Shown here: positions 1 through 8,853 of the stretch, piece by piece
How positions within the stretch are numbered: the stretch's first letter is position 1
Layout of the letters: every line of letters starts with the position of its first letter
Source of the DNA: Methylobacterium sp. 17Sr1-1
Lineage (GTDB): Bacteria; Pseudomonadota; Alphaproteobacteria; Rhizobiales; Beijerinckiaceae
Assembly: GCF_003173775.1 (NCBI RefSeq)
Contig: NZ_CP029552.1
Span: 885,001 to 949,000, forward strand
Reading direction: 5' to 3'
DNA: 64,000 nt
Translations under genes and position numbers: made by a program
Notes under the pieces: model-generated
What the model was told of the DNA's origin: nothing
The model's database searches: none
Seen by the model: only the letters and a program-made list of their open reading frames with translations

Positions 1-557
1 AGGTCCTCCGGCACGATGACGGCGCGGTCCGCCAGCCGGTGGCCCGGGGGCAGGGCGCACAGGCCCGGGATCGCGTAGAGCGGGCGGTACTCGATGAACG
101 GCGTCTCGACGATGTTGGCCATGAAGCCGATGTCGCAATAGGACGCCGACATCCAGCGCATCACCGTGCCGTCGCTGCCCATCTGCAGGGAGATCGCGAC
201 GGTCGGAAACTGCGCGCGGAAGCGCCGGATGCAGCGCGGGATGAAGCCGAGCGCCATCACGGGCATCGCCGCGATCCGCAGGCGCCCGCTGCCGAACACC
301 CGGATGTCGCGCGCGGCCTGGGCGAGGTTCTCGAGTCCGAGGAAGCTGCGCTCGACCTCGCGGTAGAAGGACAAGCCCTCGTCGGTCGGGCGCAGGCGTC
401 CGCCCTGGCGCTCGAAGAGGGTGAGGCCGGTCGCCGCCTCCAGATCCGCGATGAGCCGGCTGACGCTCGGCTGCGACGTCCGCAGGGCCTGTGCCGCCGC
501 CGTCATCGATCCGCGCAGCATCACGACGCGGAAGGCCTCAACCTGCCTCAGGTTCAT
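1..557 (-). CDS. LysR-family transcriptional regulator (partial, C-terminus off the left edge)
   Basis: Reading leftward from an ATG at 557, the protein begins MNLRQVEAFRVVMLRGSM and continues with a winged helix-turn-helix (AAQALRTSQPSVSRLIADLE, about residues 22-41), then the start of a LysR substrate-binding domain. At least 185 residues lie in the window and there is no stop before base 1. The N-terminus resembles the OccR/NocR opine-regulator branch of LysR proteins (family knowledge). It is divergent from the operon starting at 640 with an 82-base gap, so it probably controls that operon in response to the imported compound (inference). The effector is unknown. Confidence 0.88.
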   Translation of the reverse strand, partial: MNLRQVEAFRVVMLRGSMTAAAQALRTSQPSVSRLIADLEAATGLTLFERQGGRLRPTDEGLSFYREVERSFLGLENLAQAARDIRVFGSGRLRIAAMPVMALGFIPRCIRRFRAQFPTVAISLQMGSDGTVMRWMSASYCDIGFMANIVETPFIEYRPLYAIPGLCALPPGHRLADRAVIVPED

Positions 558-567
558 GCATCACCCC

Positions 568-583
568 ATATCACTGGTGAATA
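568..583. promoter_or_regulatory. candidate LysR operator in the divergent promoter region
   Basis: The only short dyad in the 82-base gap between the LysR gene and the 640 operon: arms TCAC and GTGA around TG, flanked by ATA on both sides. A TTGACC hexamer at 604-609 could be a -35 element for the rightward operon, but no good -10 was found. LysR sites are loose T-N11-A dyads, so this is suggestive only. Confidence 0.3.
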
Positions 584-639
584 GCATGCGCAGAAACCAG
601 CATTTGACCAGATAGCCGGACGCTCGCACACTGCGTCCC

Positions 640-1785
640 ATGGTCGAGCAACGCGACATACAGAGGCAGTCTCCGAGCGGGTTCGCCTGCCTGCGCTGCG
701 ATCTCGCGCTCCCCCTCGGAGATGACGACGGCGGATGCCCGCTTTGCGCGGCGGAGGGTCACGCGGCGAACCTGCGGCTCGTCTTTCGCGGTGCAGCATC
801 GGGCCGGATCGTCCTGCCCTCGACCGACGGCATCTCGCTGGGCGAGGGCGGAACACCGCAGATCGAGGCTCCTGACCTCGCCGCGGAGGCGGGTCTCGGT
901 CGGCTGTCCCTGAAGCTCGAATGGTGCAATCCGACCGGCTCGCACAAGGACCGGATGAGCGCCCCGCTTCTCGCCCGGGCCCGCGCGCTGGGCGCCCCGC
1001 TGGTGGTGGCGGCGTCGAGCGGCAATGCCGGCGTGTCGCTCGCGGCCTACGCGGCGCGGGCGGGGCTGCCGGCCGAGATCGCCACGACCCCTTCCATGCC
1101 GGCCGGGGCGCGCCGGGCGATCCAGGCCTATAGCGCCCGGCTCGTCGAGGTCCCGGACAGTGCGGCACGCTGGGAGCATGTCGGGCGGCGCGTCGCGGAC
1201 GGGGCCTTCGCGGCGACCAATTACCGGCGGCCGGCCATCGGCACCAACCCGTTCGGGATCGCCGGCTACAAGGTGCTCGCGGCCGAGATCGCCGCTTCGG
1301 GCCTGCCCGACTTCGTCGTCGTGCCGTGCGCCCGGGGCGACCTGCTGTCGGGGCTGCTCCTCGGCTTCCAGGAGCTCGGGCACGGGATGCCGCGTCTCGT
1401 CGCCGTCGAACCGTTCCCGCGCCTCGCCGGCGTCCTCGCCGGGGCCGATTACCGCGAGTCGTTTCCGGGCAAGACGGCGCAGCTCTCGATCGGCGGCGAC
1501 ACGGTGACATTCCAGGCCCTCCATGCCCTGCGCGAGAGCGGCGGCACGGCCATCGTCGTGGACGACGAGGCCGCGCGGGCGGCGCAGAGGCGCCTCGGCC
1601 GGGCCGGCCTCCACGCCGAACTGTCCGCCGCCGCGAGCGTCGCGGCCCTGTTCGTGCTTGGCGCCGAGGGGGCGCTCGCCGGCCGCCACGCCGTCGCCCT
1701 GCTCACCGGCTCGGGCGCCGGAGCGATGGATGACGGCGTCCCGCTGAACCACACACCGCCGATCGACCGGAGGGGAACCCGATGA
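640..1785 (+). CDS. threonine-synthase-like PLP-dependent enzyme
   Basis: A 381-residue fold-type II PLP enzyme. The PLP lysine lies in the motif NPTGSHKDR (K103), and a serine/glycine-rich phosphate loop (SSGNAGVS) follows, as in threonine synthase and threonine dehydratase. Two CxxC pairs near the N-terminus (C17/C20 and C33/C36) form the small zinc-finger-like head of short threonine synthases. A housekeeping role is unlikely because it heads a transport and catabolic operon: its TGA overlaps the binding-protein ATG (ATGA, 1782). Beta- or gamma-elimination on an imported amino acid derivative is a reasonable guess. No convincing Shine-Dalgarno precedes the 640 ATG, so translation might be leaderless or begin slightly downstream. 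Confidence 0.8.
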   Translation: MVEQRDIQRQSPSGFACLRCDLALPLGDDDGGCPLCAAEGHAANLRLVFRGAASGRIVLPSTDGISLGEGGTPQIEAPDLAAEAGLGRLSLKLEWCNPTGSHKDRMSAPLLARARALGAPLVVAASSGNAGVSLAAYAARAGLPAEIATTPSMPAGARRAIQAYSARLVEVPDSAARWEHVGRRVADGAFAATNYRRPAIGTNPFGIAGYKVLAAEIAASGLPDFVVVPCARGDLLSGLLLGFQELGHGMPRLVAVEPFPRLAGVLAGADYRESFPGKTAQLSIGGDTVTFQALHALRESGGTAIVVDDEAARAAQRRLGRAGLHAELSAAASVAALFVLGAEGALAGRHAVALLTGSGAGAMDDGVPLNHTPPIDRRGTR

Positions 1786-2624
1786 CCTTGCTGCGGCACC
1801 TCGCGCACACCGCCTTCGTCTCTGCCGCCCTCATGGCCGCGGGCCTCACCGCCGCGGCGGCCCAGGCGCTGCCGCCGCTGCCGAAGGCGATCCAGGCCGC
1901 GGGCATGCTACGGGCCGGGGTGCGCTGCGACCAGCCGCCCTACGGCTACAAGGACGAGTCCGGAAATTTCTCCGGCATCGAGACCGACATGGCGGTCCAG
2001 ATCGCCGCCTGGGCCTTCGGCTCGGCCGACAAGATCGAGCTGACCTGCGTCACCGCCGAGAACCGCATCCCGCAGCTCATGGGCAAGAAGGTCGACATCC
2101 TGATCGCGACCCTCGGGGTGACGCCGGAGCGGGCCCGGGTGATCGACTTCTCGAAGCCCTATCGCTGGGGCGGCTCGGACATGCTGGTGGCCAAGGACAG
2201 CCCGATCAGGAAGCTCGACGACGTCGCCGGCAAGACGGTCGTGATGCTCAAGGGCTCGACCCAGGCGAAGTGGTTCGAGGACACCATGCCGAAGGTCGAG
2301 ACCCTGCGGCTCAACACGGCGTCCGACGCGCTCCAGGCGCTCAAGCAGGGCCGCGGCGACGCCTACACCCACGATGCCGCGACGCTGGTGGTGGTCGCCG
2401 CCAAGGATCCGTCGTTGCGCCTCGTCGGCGAGGCCTTCGCGGTCACGGACGCCGCCGCGGGCCTGCGCAAGAACGACCCCGAGTGGATGGCTTATGTCGA
2501 TGCGGCGCTCGCCCGGATGAAGGCGGAGGGGCTCTACGCGAAGTGGGTCGACAAGTGGGTGCCCGCCGACCTGCGTCCCTTCTACGCCGACGCCTTCACC
2601 AAGCCGAAGCCGACCGCGCGCTGA
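1782..2624 (+). CDS. amino acid ABC transporter periplasmic binding protein (SBP_bac_3)
   Basis: A 280-residue protein with a signal peptide (hydrophobic stretch about residues 10-27, cleavage near AAAQA) and a type 3 solute-binding domain: GVRCDQPPYGYKDESGNFSG near the N-terminus, then TPERARVIDFSKPY. This family binds polar amino acids, opines and related compounds outside the inner membrane. A good GGAGG precedes the ATG by 7 bases. It works with the two permeases and the ATPase downstream (2710, 3385, 5663). The ligand cannot be read from the sequence. Confidence 0.9.
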   Translation: MTLLRHLAHTAFVSAALMAAGLTAAAAQALPPLPKAIQAAGMLRAGVRCDQPPYGYKDESGNFSGIETDMAVQIAAWAFGSADKIELTCVTAENRIPQLMGKKVDILIATLGVTPERARVIDFSKPYRWGGSDMLVAKDSPIRKLDDVAGKTVVMLKGSTQAKWFEDTMPKVETLRLNTASDALQALKQGRGDAYTHDAATLVVVAAKDPSLRLVGEAFAVTDAAAGLRKNDPEWMAYVDAALARMKAEGLYAKWVDKWVPADLRPFYADAFTKPKPTAR

Positions 2625-2709
2625 CGCCCAAGATGCGCTGAAGACGACGCGCTGAACCCCTGAGCCGGGCGGCCCGCGGCGGCCGCCTCCGACACCGAGG
2701 GATGCCGGC

Positions 2710-3372
2710 ATGGATTTCGATCTCGCCTACCTGGCGGCGCAGGGGCCCGCGCTGATGCGCGGCCTGTGGCTCACGGTCCAGGTCAGCCTGTTGTCGATCG
2801 TGCTCTCGGTGCTGGTCGGCCTCCTCGGCGCGGCCGTGCGGGTGCTCGAAGTGCCGGTGCTCGACCGGGTCGTGGCGGCCTATGTCGAGTTCATCCGCAA
2901 CACGCCGATGCTGGCGCAGCTGTTCTTCATCTTCTACGGATTGCCCGGCATCGGCCTGAAGCTGTCGCTGTTCTGGTCGGGCGTGCTCTGCCTGACGGTG
3001 TGGGCCGGCGCCTACCAGATCGAGAACCTGCGCGGCGGCCTCGCGACCGTGGGCAAGGGCCTGCGCGAGGCCTCCTACGCCCTTGGGCTCACGCCGTGGC
3101 GGTTCTTCCACCTCGTCGCGGCGCCGCTGGCGATCCGGGTGGCGCTGCCGGCGATGCTCAACACCGCGATCTCGCTCCTGAAGAACTCCTCCTACCTCCA
3201 GGCGATCGGCCTCGCCGAGCTCACCTACGTGGCGATCGACCGGATCTCGATGGACTTTCGCACGCTCGAGATGTTCGCGGCGATCTGCGTGATCTACCTC
3301 GCCCTGGTCCTCGTCCTGTCGTTCCTGGCGAGCCGGCTCGAACTCCGGCTCAACGCGCCGTTCCGGCACTGA
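2710..3372 (+). CDS. amino acid ABC transporter permease (HisM/HisQ type), first of pair
   Basis: A 220-residue integral membrane protein with about five hydrophobic segments and the binding-protein-dependent permease signature loop near residues 118-140 (LREASYALGLTPWRFF), the coupling helix that contacts the ATPase. The FIRNTPMLAQLFFIFYG motif near residues 61-77 is typical of polar amino acid (HisM/GlnP) permeases. It lies 85 bases after the binding protein and 12 bases before its partner permease, within one operon. Confidence 0.9.
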   Translation: MDFDLAYLAAQGPALMRGLWLTVQVSLLSIVLSVLVGLLGAAVRVLEVPVLDRVVAAYVEFIRNTPMLAQLFFIFYGLPGIGLKLSLFWSGVLCLTVWAGAYQIENLRGGLATVGKGLREASYALGLTPWRFFHLVAAPLAIRVALPAMLNTAISLLKNSSYLQAIGLAELTYVAIDRISMDFRTLEMFAAICVIYLALVLVLSFLASRLELRLNAPFRH

Positions 3373-3384
3373 GGAGATTGGTTC

Positions 3385-4104
3385 ATGGATCTCCTCGTCA
3401 AGAACCTGCCCTTCATCCTCCAGGGCCTCGGCATGACGCTGGCGCTCTCGCTCACCACGCTCCTCTTCGTCACTCTCCTGTCCGGGATCCTCGGCGTCCT
3501 CGCGACCCTGCGCTTCCGCTCCCTGCGGATCCTGGTGCGGGTCTGGGTCGAGCTGTTTCGCGACATCCCGCTGATCGTGAACATCTTCCTGGTGTTCTTC
3601 GTGGCGCCGCTCGCCGGGCTCGACCTGACGCCGTTCTGGGCCGTGACGGTCGGCCTGTCGCTGTGGGGCAGCGCCAACGGCGCCGAGATCGTGCGCAGCG
3701 GCCTCAACGCCGTGCCGCGCCACCAGTGGCAGAGCGCCGCCGCCCTCGGCCTCAAGACCTGGGAGGTCTACGGCTTCATCACCGGGCCGCAGGCTTTGCG
3801 CGCCATCCTGCCGCCCTTCGTCGGGCTGCTGACGCTGCTGATCCAGGCGACGTCGCTCGGCGCCCTCGTCGGCGTCGGCGAGTTCTTCAAGGTCGGGCAG
3901 ATCATCGTCGAGCGCACCACGATGATGGAGGGCTGGAACCCGGCCTTCCTCGTCTACGGCGCCGTGCTCGTCACCTATTTCGTGATCTGCTCCGGCCTGT
4001 CCTGGTTCGGCCGCTGGCTGGAGCGGCGTCTCGGCCGGCCCCAGAGCCGCCCCGCTCCCGAGGCGGCCGCCGCCGCCCGCGCACCCGCCCCGCAGCTTCC
4101 CTGA
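3385..4104 (+). CDS. amino acid ABC transporter permease (HisM/HisQ type), second of pair
   Basis: A 239-residue partner of the preceding permease. It has the same family motifs: FRDIPLIVNIFLVFF near residue 55 and a coupling-helix region (HQWQSAAALGLKTWEVYGF) near residue 113. The C-terminus is an alanine/proline-rich hydrophilic tail (about residues 215-239) not needed for transport in homologues. A GAGGAG-like ribosome site lies upstream of the 3385 ATG. Confidence 0.9.
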   Translation: MDLLVKNLPFILQGLGMTLALSLTTLLFVTLLSGILGVLATLRFRSLRILVRVWVELFRDIPLIVNIFLVFFVAPLAGLDLTPFWAVTVGLSLWGSANGAEIVRSGLNAVPRHQWQSAAALGLKTWEVYGFITGPQALRAILPPFVGLLTLLIQATSLGALVGVGEFFKVGQIIVERTTMMEGWNPAFLVYGAVLVTYFVICSGLSWFGRWLERRLGRPQSRPAPEAAAAARAPAPQLP

Positions 4105-4166
4105 TCGCCGCAGCGACCGGCCCGTGGCCGGCCGTGGTCCAAAGATCTAACAAAAGGGTCTCCGCC

Positions 4167-5662
4167 ATGGAATCGAAGGTCAGCCGCCGGCTCACCGAGC
4201 CGGTCGCGCCGGAGGTGTGCGAGCACATCTACGCGCCCCGCCTGGCGCGGGACTTCCAGGCCGTGTTCGCCCACATGACCGACCTCAACCAGGCCCACGT
4301 GCTGATGCTCGCGGCCTGCGGCCTGGTCAGTCCGGCGGCGGCGCGGGCGCTGGCGGCGGGCCTGCTGCGAATGGAGGAGGAGGGGCCCGGCGCCGTCCCC
4401 CTCGATCCCGAGCGGGAGGATTCGTACTTCAACTACGAGGCGCAGCTGATCCGGCTGATCGGCGCGGATGCCGGCGGGCGGATGCACATCGCCCGCAGCC
4501 GCAACGACCTGACCTCGGCCCTCGACCGGATGCGGGCCCGCGACCTACTGCTCGATGCCGGCCAGGCCCTGCTCTCGGTCGAGGAGCACGCGCTGGACGG
4601 CGCCTATCGCTTCCGCGACGTGGTGATGCCCGGCTACACCCATCTCCAGCCGGCCCAGCCCGTCACCTACGGCTTCTACCTCGCCGGGGTGGCGCAGTCC
4701 CTCGCCCGCGATTTCGGCCGCCTGTCGGATGCCTGGGCGCGCACCAATGCGAGCCCGCTCGGGGCCGGCGCGCTCGCCGGCACCGCCTTCGCGATCGACC
4801 GGGAGATGCTGGCCAAAAGCCTCGGCTTCGACGGGCTCGTCGAGAACGCGCTCGATGCCGTCGCGACCCGCGATTTCGGGCTCGAGATCCTGGCCGGCCT
4901 GTCGCAAGTGGCGATCGGGTGGAGCCGGGTGGCGCAGGATTACCACGTCCTGGTCTCGCACGAGTTCCAGACGATCGAGTTTCCCGACCGCGTCACCGGC
5001 ACCTCCAGCATCATGCCGCAGAAGAAAAACCCGGTGGTGCTGGAGCATCTGAAGGGCAAGGCCGGCCAGATGCTCGGCCTCTACGTGGCGGCGGCGAGCG
5101 CCGTGAAGGGCACGCACTTCACCAACACCATCGACGGCAACCGCGAGACGATGCGCGGCGTGTGGGAGGCGGGCGAGGAGACCTTGCGCTGCCTGTCCCT
5201 GTTCGACCTCGTCATCGCGACCGCGCGCCCCAACGCCGCCCTGATGCGCCGGCGCGTCACCGAGGACTTTTGCGCCGCCACCGACCTCGCCGACCTGATG
5301 GTGCGCGAGGCCGGCCTGTCCTTCCGCGAGGCGCACCACGTCGTCGGCGCGGTGGTGCGGGCGGCGATGGATGCGGGCCTCTCGGCCGAGGGCATCACGC
5401 CCGCGATGGTCGACGCGGCGGCCCTCAGCGAGGCCGGCCGGGCGCTTCACCTCCCGGACGAGGCCGTGCGGCGAAGCCTCGATCCGGGCTCAAGCGTCGC
5501 CGCCCGCACCCTGCCGGGCGGACCGGCGCCGGAGGCGGTGGCCCGCAGCGTCGAGGCGGCGCAAGGCCGGCTCGAAGCGCGCCGCGCCGCCCTCGTCGCC
5601 CGGCGCACGCAGCTCCAGGCGGCGCGCGACGCGCTCAAGCGGGCCGTGCGGGAGCTCGCCGC

Positions 5663-5666
<4 letters not shown>
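4167..5666 (+). CDS. argininosuccinate lyase family protein (catabolic paralogue)
   Basis: A 499-residue fumarase/aspartase-superfamily lyase, longer than the usual 455-470 of biosynthetic ArgH. The family active-site blocks are present: SRND at 111-114, TH at 158-159 within [10 protein letters not shown], and the mobile signature loop [11 protein letters not shown] at 278-288 with S280 as the likely general base. In biosynthetic ArgH the first block reads SRNDQ; here Q is L115, which hints at another substrate. The family includes ethylenediamine-disuccinate lyase, which releases fumarate from N-succinyl compounds. Position between transporter genes, with ATGA overlap to the ATPase, supports a catabolic C-N lyase on an imported N-substituted aspartate. 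The substrate is inference. A longer open frame extends upstream to 2766, but that part is antisense-like filler over the permeases. Confidence 0.88.
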
Positions 5667-6419
<753 letters not shown>

Positions 6420-6427
<8 letters not shown>

Positions 6428-7745
6428 TCCGGCCGCCCTCCTCGCCGAGGGCTTCACCACCGATCCGTACTGGTGGGACGCCGCCGCCCCGGAGACCGCC
6501 CGCGACCCGCTGCCCGACGAGACCGACGTGCTCGTCGTCGGCTCCGGCTATTGCGGCCTCTCGGCGGCGGCGGAGCTCGCCCGCAACGGCGTATCGGTCA
6601 CGGTGGTCGATGCCGAGGAGCTGGGCGCCGGAGCCTCGACCCGCTCAGGGGGCATGGTGTCGAGCGGCCAGAAGCTGGTGATCGGCGGCGCGATCAAGGG
6701 GGTGGATGCCGCCCGCATGGCGCGGCTGCTCGAAGACTCGCTCTCGTCCTACGAGCACCTGAAGACGCTGATCCGCGAGGAAGCCCTCGACGCCGATCTC
6801 GGCGTGGTCGGCCGCTACTTCGCGGCCTACGTGCCGCGCCACTACGACCGCCTGCGCCGCAACGGCGAATTGCTGGCGCGCCATACGGGAGTCACCGTCC
6901 ACGAGATCCCGAAGAGCCGCCAGCACGAGGTGACCCGGACCGATTTCTACCACGGCGGCATCGTCATCGACGATTACGGCGGCCTGCATCCGGGCAAGTA
7001 CCACCGGGCCCTGCGCGGCCTCGCCCGGCGCCACGGCGCGACCCTGCGCTCGCACGCGCCCGTGCTCTCGGTCGAGCCGTCGGGCGATGGCTTCTACGCC
7101 GTCGAGACCGGGCGCGGCCGGATCCGGGCCCGGCATGTCCTCTACGGCACCAACGGCTACAGCGACCGGGCGAGCCCCTACCTGCGCCAGCGGGTGGTGC
7201 CGGTACGGAGCTACCAGATCGCCACCGCGCCGCTGCCGCGGGCCCTGATGGACGAGATCAATCCGGGCCGGCGGATGATCACCGATTCGCGCCGCGAGCT
7301 GATCTACGCCCGGCCCTCGCCGGACGGCACGCGGCTCCTGTTCGGCAGCCGGCCGGGGATGTTCACCGTGCCGGAGCGCGAGGCCGCGCCCAAGTTGCAC
7401 GCCCTGATGCGGGCGGTCTGGCCACAACTCGCAGCGGTGCAGGTGACGCATTGCTGGAGCGGCAAGGTCGGCATGACCGCCGACAAGCTCGCCCATCTCG
7501 GCCGGCAGGACGGCGTCGATTTCGCGGTCGGCTGCAACGGCAACGGCGTGGCGCTGATGACCTATCTCGGCCACCAGGCGGCGCTGAAGCTTCTGGGCCG
7601 CCAGAACCGTCCGAGCGCCTTCGACGCGCCGTCCTTCCCGCGGGTCCCGGTGCCGTTCTACGACGGCAAGCCGTGGTTCCTGCCGGTGGTGAGCGGGTGG
7701 TACCACCTGCGGGATGCGGTGGAGCATCGGTTCGCGGGGCGGTGA
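6420..7745 (+). CDS. FAD-dependent amine/amino acid oxidoreductase (PuuB/DadA-like)
   Basis: A 441-residue DAO-superfamily flavoprotein. The dinucleotide-binding motif [12 protein letters not shown] is near residues 39-50, preceded by the [10 protein letters not shown] segment common in gamma-glutamylputrescine-oxidase-like proteins. The C-terminal FAD contact [16 protein letters not shown] and the [14 protein letters not shown] motif are intact. It oxidises a secondary or primary amine to an imine with release of an aldehyde or keto acid (family knowledge). It is the last gene of the 640 operon and overlaps the ATPase gene by 8 bases, so it may act on the amine left after the lyase step (inference). 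Confidence 0.85.
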
Positions 7746-7812
7746 TGGCGTGTCGAAGTCTTTCTGATTCTTCCCCTCGATTGATCCTGCGCACAGACTA
7801 CCAACTCTCCAC

Positions 7813-7952
7813 GTCATCCCGGGGCTCGACGAAGTCGAGAACCCGGGATCCATAACCGCCGAGGATAACGGAAAAGGTGGAGAGCGTTCCGTCTCAACCT
7901 CAACCGTCAGCGGTTATGGATCCCGGCTTCCGCTACGCGGCTCCGGGATGAC
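7813..7952. repeat. nested inverted-repeat element (REP/MITE-like)
   Basis: Outer arms GTCATCCCGG (7813-7822) and CCGGGATGAC (7943-7952), inner arms GGGATCCATAACCG (7845-7858) and CGGTTATGGATCCC (7911-7924). Element length is 140 bases, without coding potential. It lies in the 344-base gap after the FAD oxidoreductase gene; nothing else was seen in that gap. It may also terminate transcription of the 640-7745 operon. Similar sequences are common as dispersed repeats in Rhizobiales (established knowledge, not checked here). Confidence 0.75.
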
Positions 7953-8089
7953 ACTGGGGTCAAAACCCAATCAGCTTGACCGCTTGGGTGCCTGCTTTCG
8001 ACCCCAAACGGACACGTAAGTGACGCGCGCGATAGCGCCTTCTGCTACAGGCAACGCTTCAGCGACCGCGGCAGCGAAACCGGCTCAAA

Positions 8090-8608
8090 ATGCTCATCGC
8101 AAGGCTTCTGCTGGCCGCACTCGCCTATGTTGTGGCGACGGCGGTGCTGTTCGGCAATCCGTTGCAACCGATCGCCTTCGCCACATTCTGGTCAGATAGG
8201 CTCGGCGTCCCTCACTGGCGGGTGATCGCTCTCCTCTGCGTCGCGGCATCGGCCTTGATCTTCGCGAGACCCCTCAAAAACACGGTCACGGCTCTCCTCC
8301 GGCCTTTGGTGTTCGTGATCCTTGCCGTTCTCCTGCCAACCGCGGTCGTAGGTCTCTACGCGGACGGGATCAGGCATCGCGCGGTTCTCGCCTTCGGCGC
8401 GGACGAGGTCGAAGAGCAATCCTTCTTCACATCCATCCGCGAGGCCCCTTCGGAATTCCAGTTTTTCTTGCACACGGTGGCGCTCAAGGGATGCACGCCC
8501 TACGCCTGGAGCTATCGGAAGATGGCATTCTTCGTGGTGCCGCCGAACGTGGGGGCAAACGTCTTACCGCAGCACTGGATCACGCGGTGTGGGATCGTCC
8601 GGAGTTGA
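8090..8608 (+). CDS. hypothetical membrane protein
   Basis: A 172-residue protein with three hydrophobic segments (about residues 3-22, 43-60 and 67-92) followed by a soluble, probably periplasmic, domain that contains two cysteines near residues 139 and 167. No family was recognised. Base composition is a little lower in G+C than the neighbours. It stands alone between the operon end at 7745 and the convergent nrdJ. The 8090 ATG is the first in frame; no strong ribosome site precedes it. Confidence 0.6.
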   Translation: MLIARLLLAALAYVVATAVLFGNPLQPIAFATFWSDRLGVPHWRVIALLCVAASALIFARPLKNTVTALLRPLVFVILAVLLPTAVVGLYADGIRHRAVLAFGADEVEEQSFFTSIREAPSEFQFFLHTVALKGCTPYAWSYRKMAFFVVPPNVGANVLPQHWITRCGIVRS

Positions 8609-8760
8609 TCGACAGCCAAAGCCACCGTCCGCTTCCCACCCCCAACGGCCCTGATTGGGTTTGGACCCTGAGGGTATCAGCGCTGCCGAGCAAGTCGGAC
8701 AGGCGAACGGGGGACTTGGCGAGCACCCGACAAGCGCGTCGTCGTCCCCTCGAATCATCA

Positions 8761-8790
8761 CGGCAGGCGAGCCGCGAGGCTCGCCTGCCG
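8761..8790. terminator. hairpin between convergent 8090 gene and nrdJ
   Basis: Perfect 13-base arms CGGCAGGCGAGCC (8761-8773) and GGCTCGCCTGCCG (8778-8790) with a 4-base loop. No T-run follows, but position between convergent genes suggests bidirectional termination. Confidence 0.55.
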
Positions 8791-8817
8791 TTGGTGGTCA
8801 GATCACGCCGTCTCGAC

Positions 8818-8846
8818 CCGGCCCGGGCGCTCGCCGCCCGGGCCGG
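8818..8846 (-). terminator. hairpin just after the nrdJ stop
   Basis: Arms CCGGCCCGGGC (8818-8828) and GCCCGGGCCGG (8836-8846), loop of 7, beginning 7 bases past the nrdJ stop codon. A second hairpin follows at 8761-8790. There is no T-run, so this may be an RNA-stabilising end rather than a strict intrinsic terminator. Confidence 0.5.
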
Positions 8847-8853
8847 TCGCGCC

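Noticed and set aside
2766..4166. Upstream extension of the argininosuccinate-lyase frame over the permeases
   Set aside because: Arg/Pro-rich filler of a G+C-rich frame; the family N-terminus starts at 4167 and both permease genes lie in other frames.
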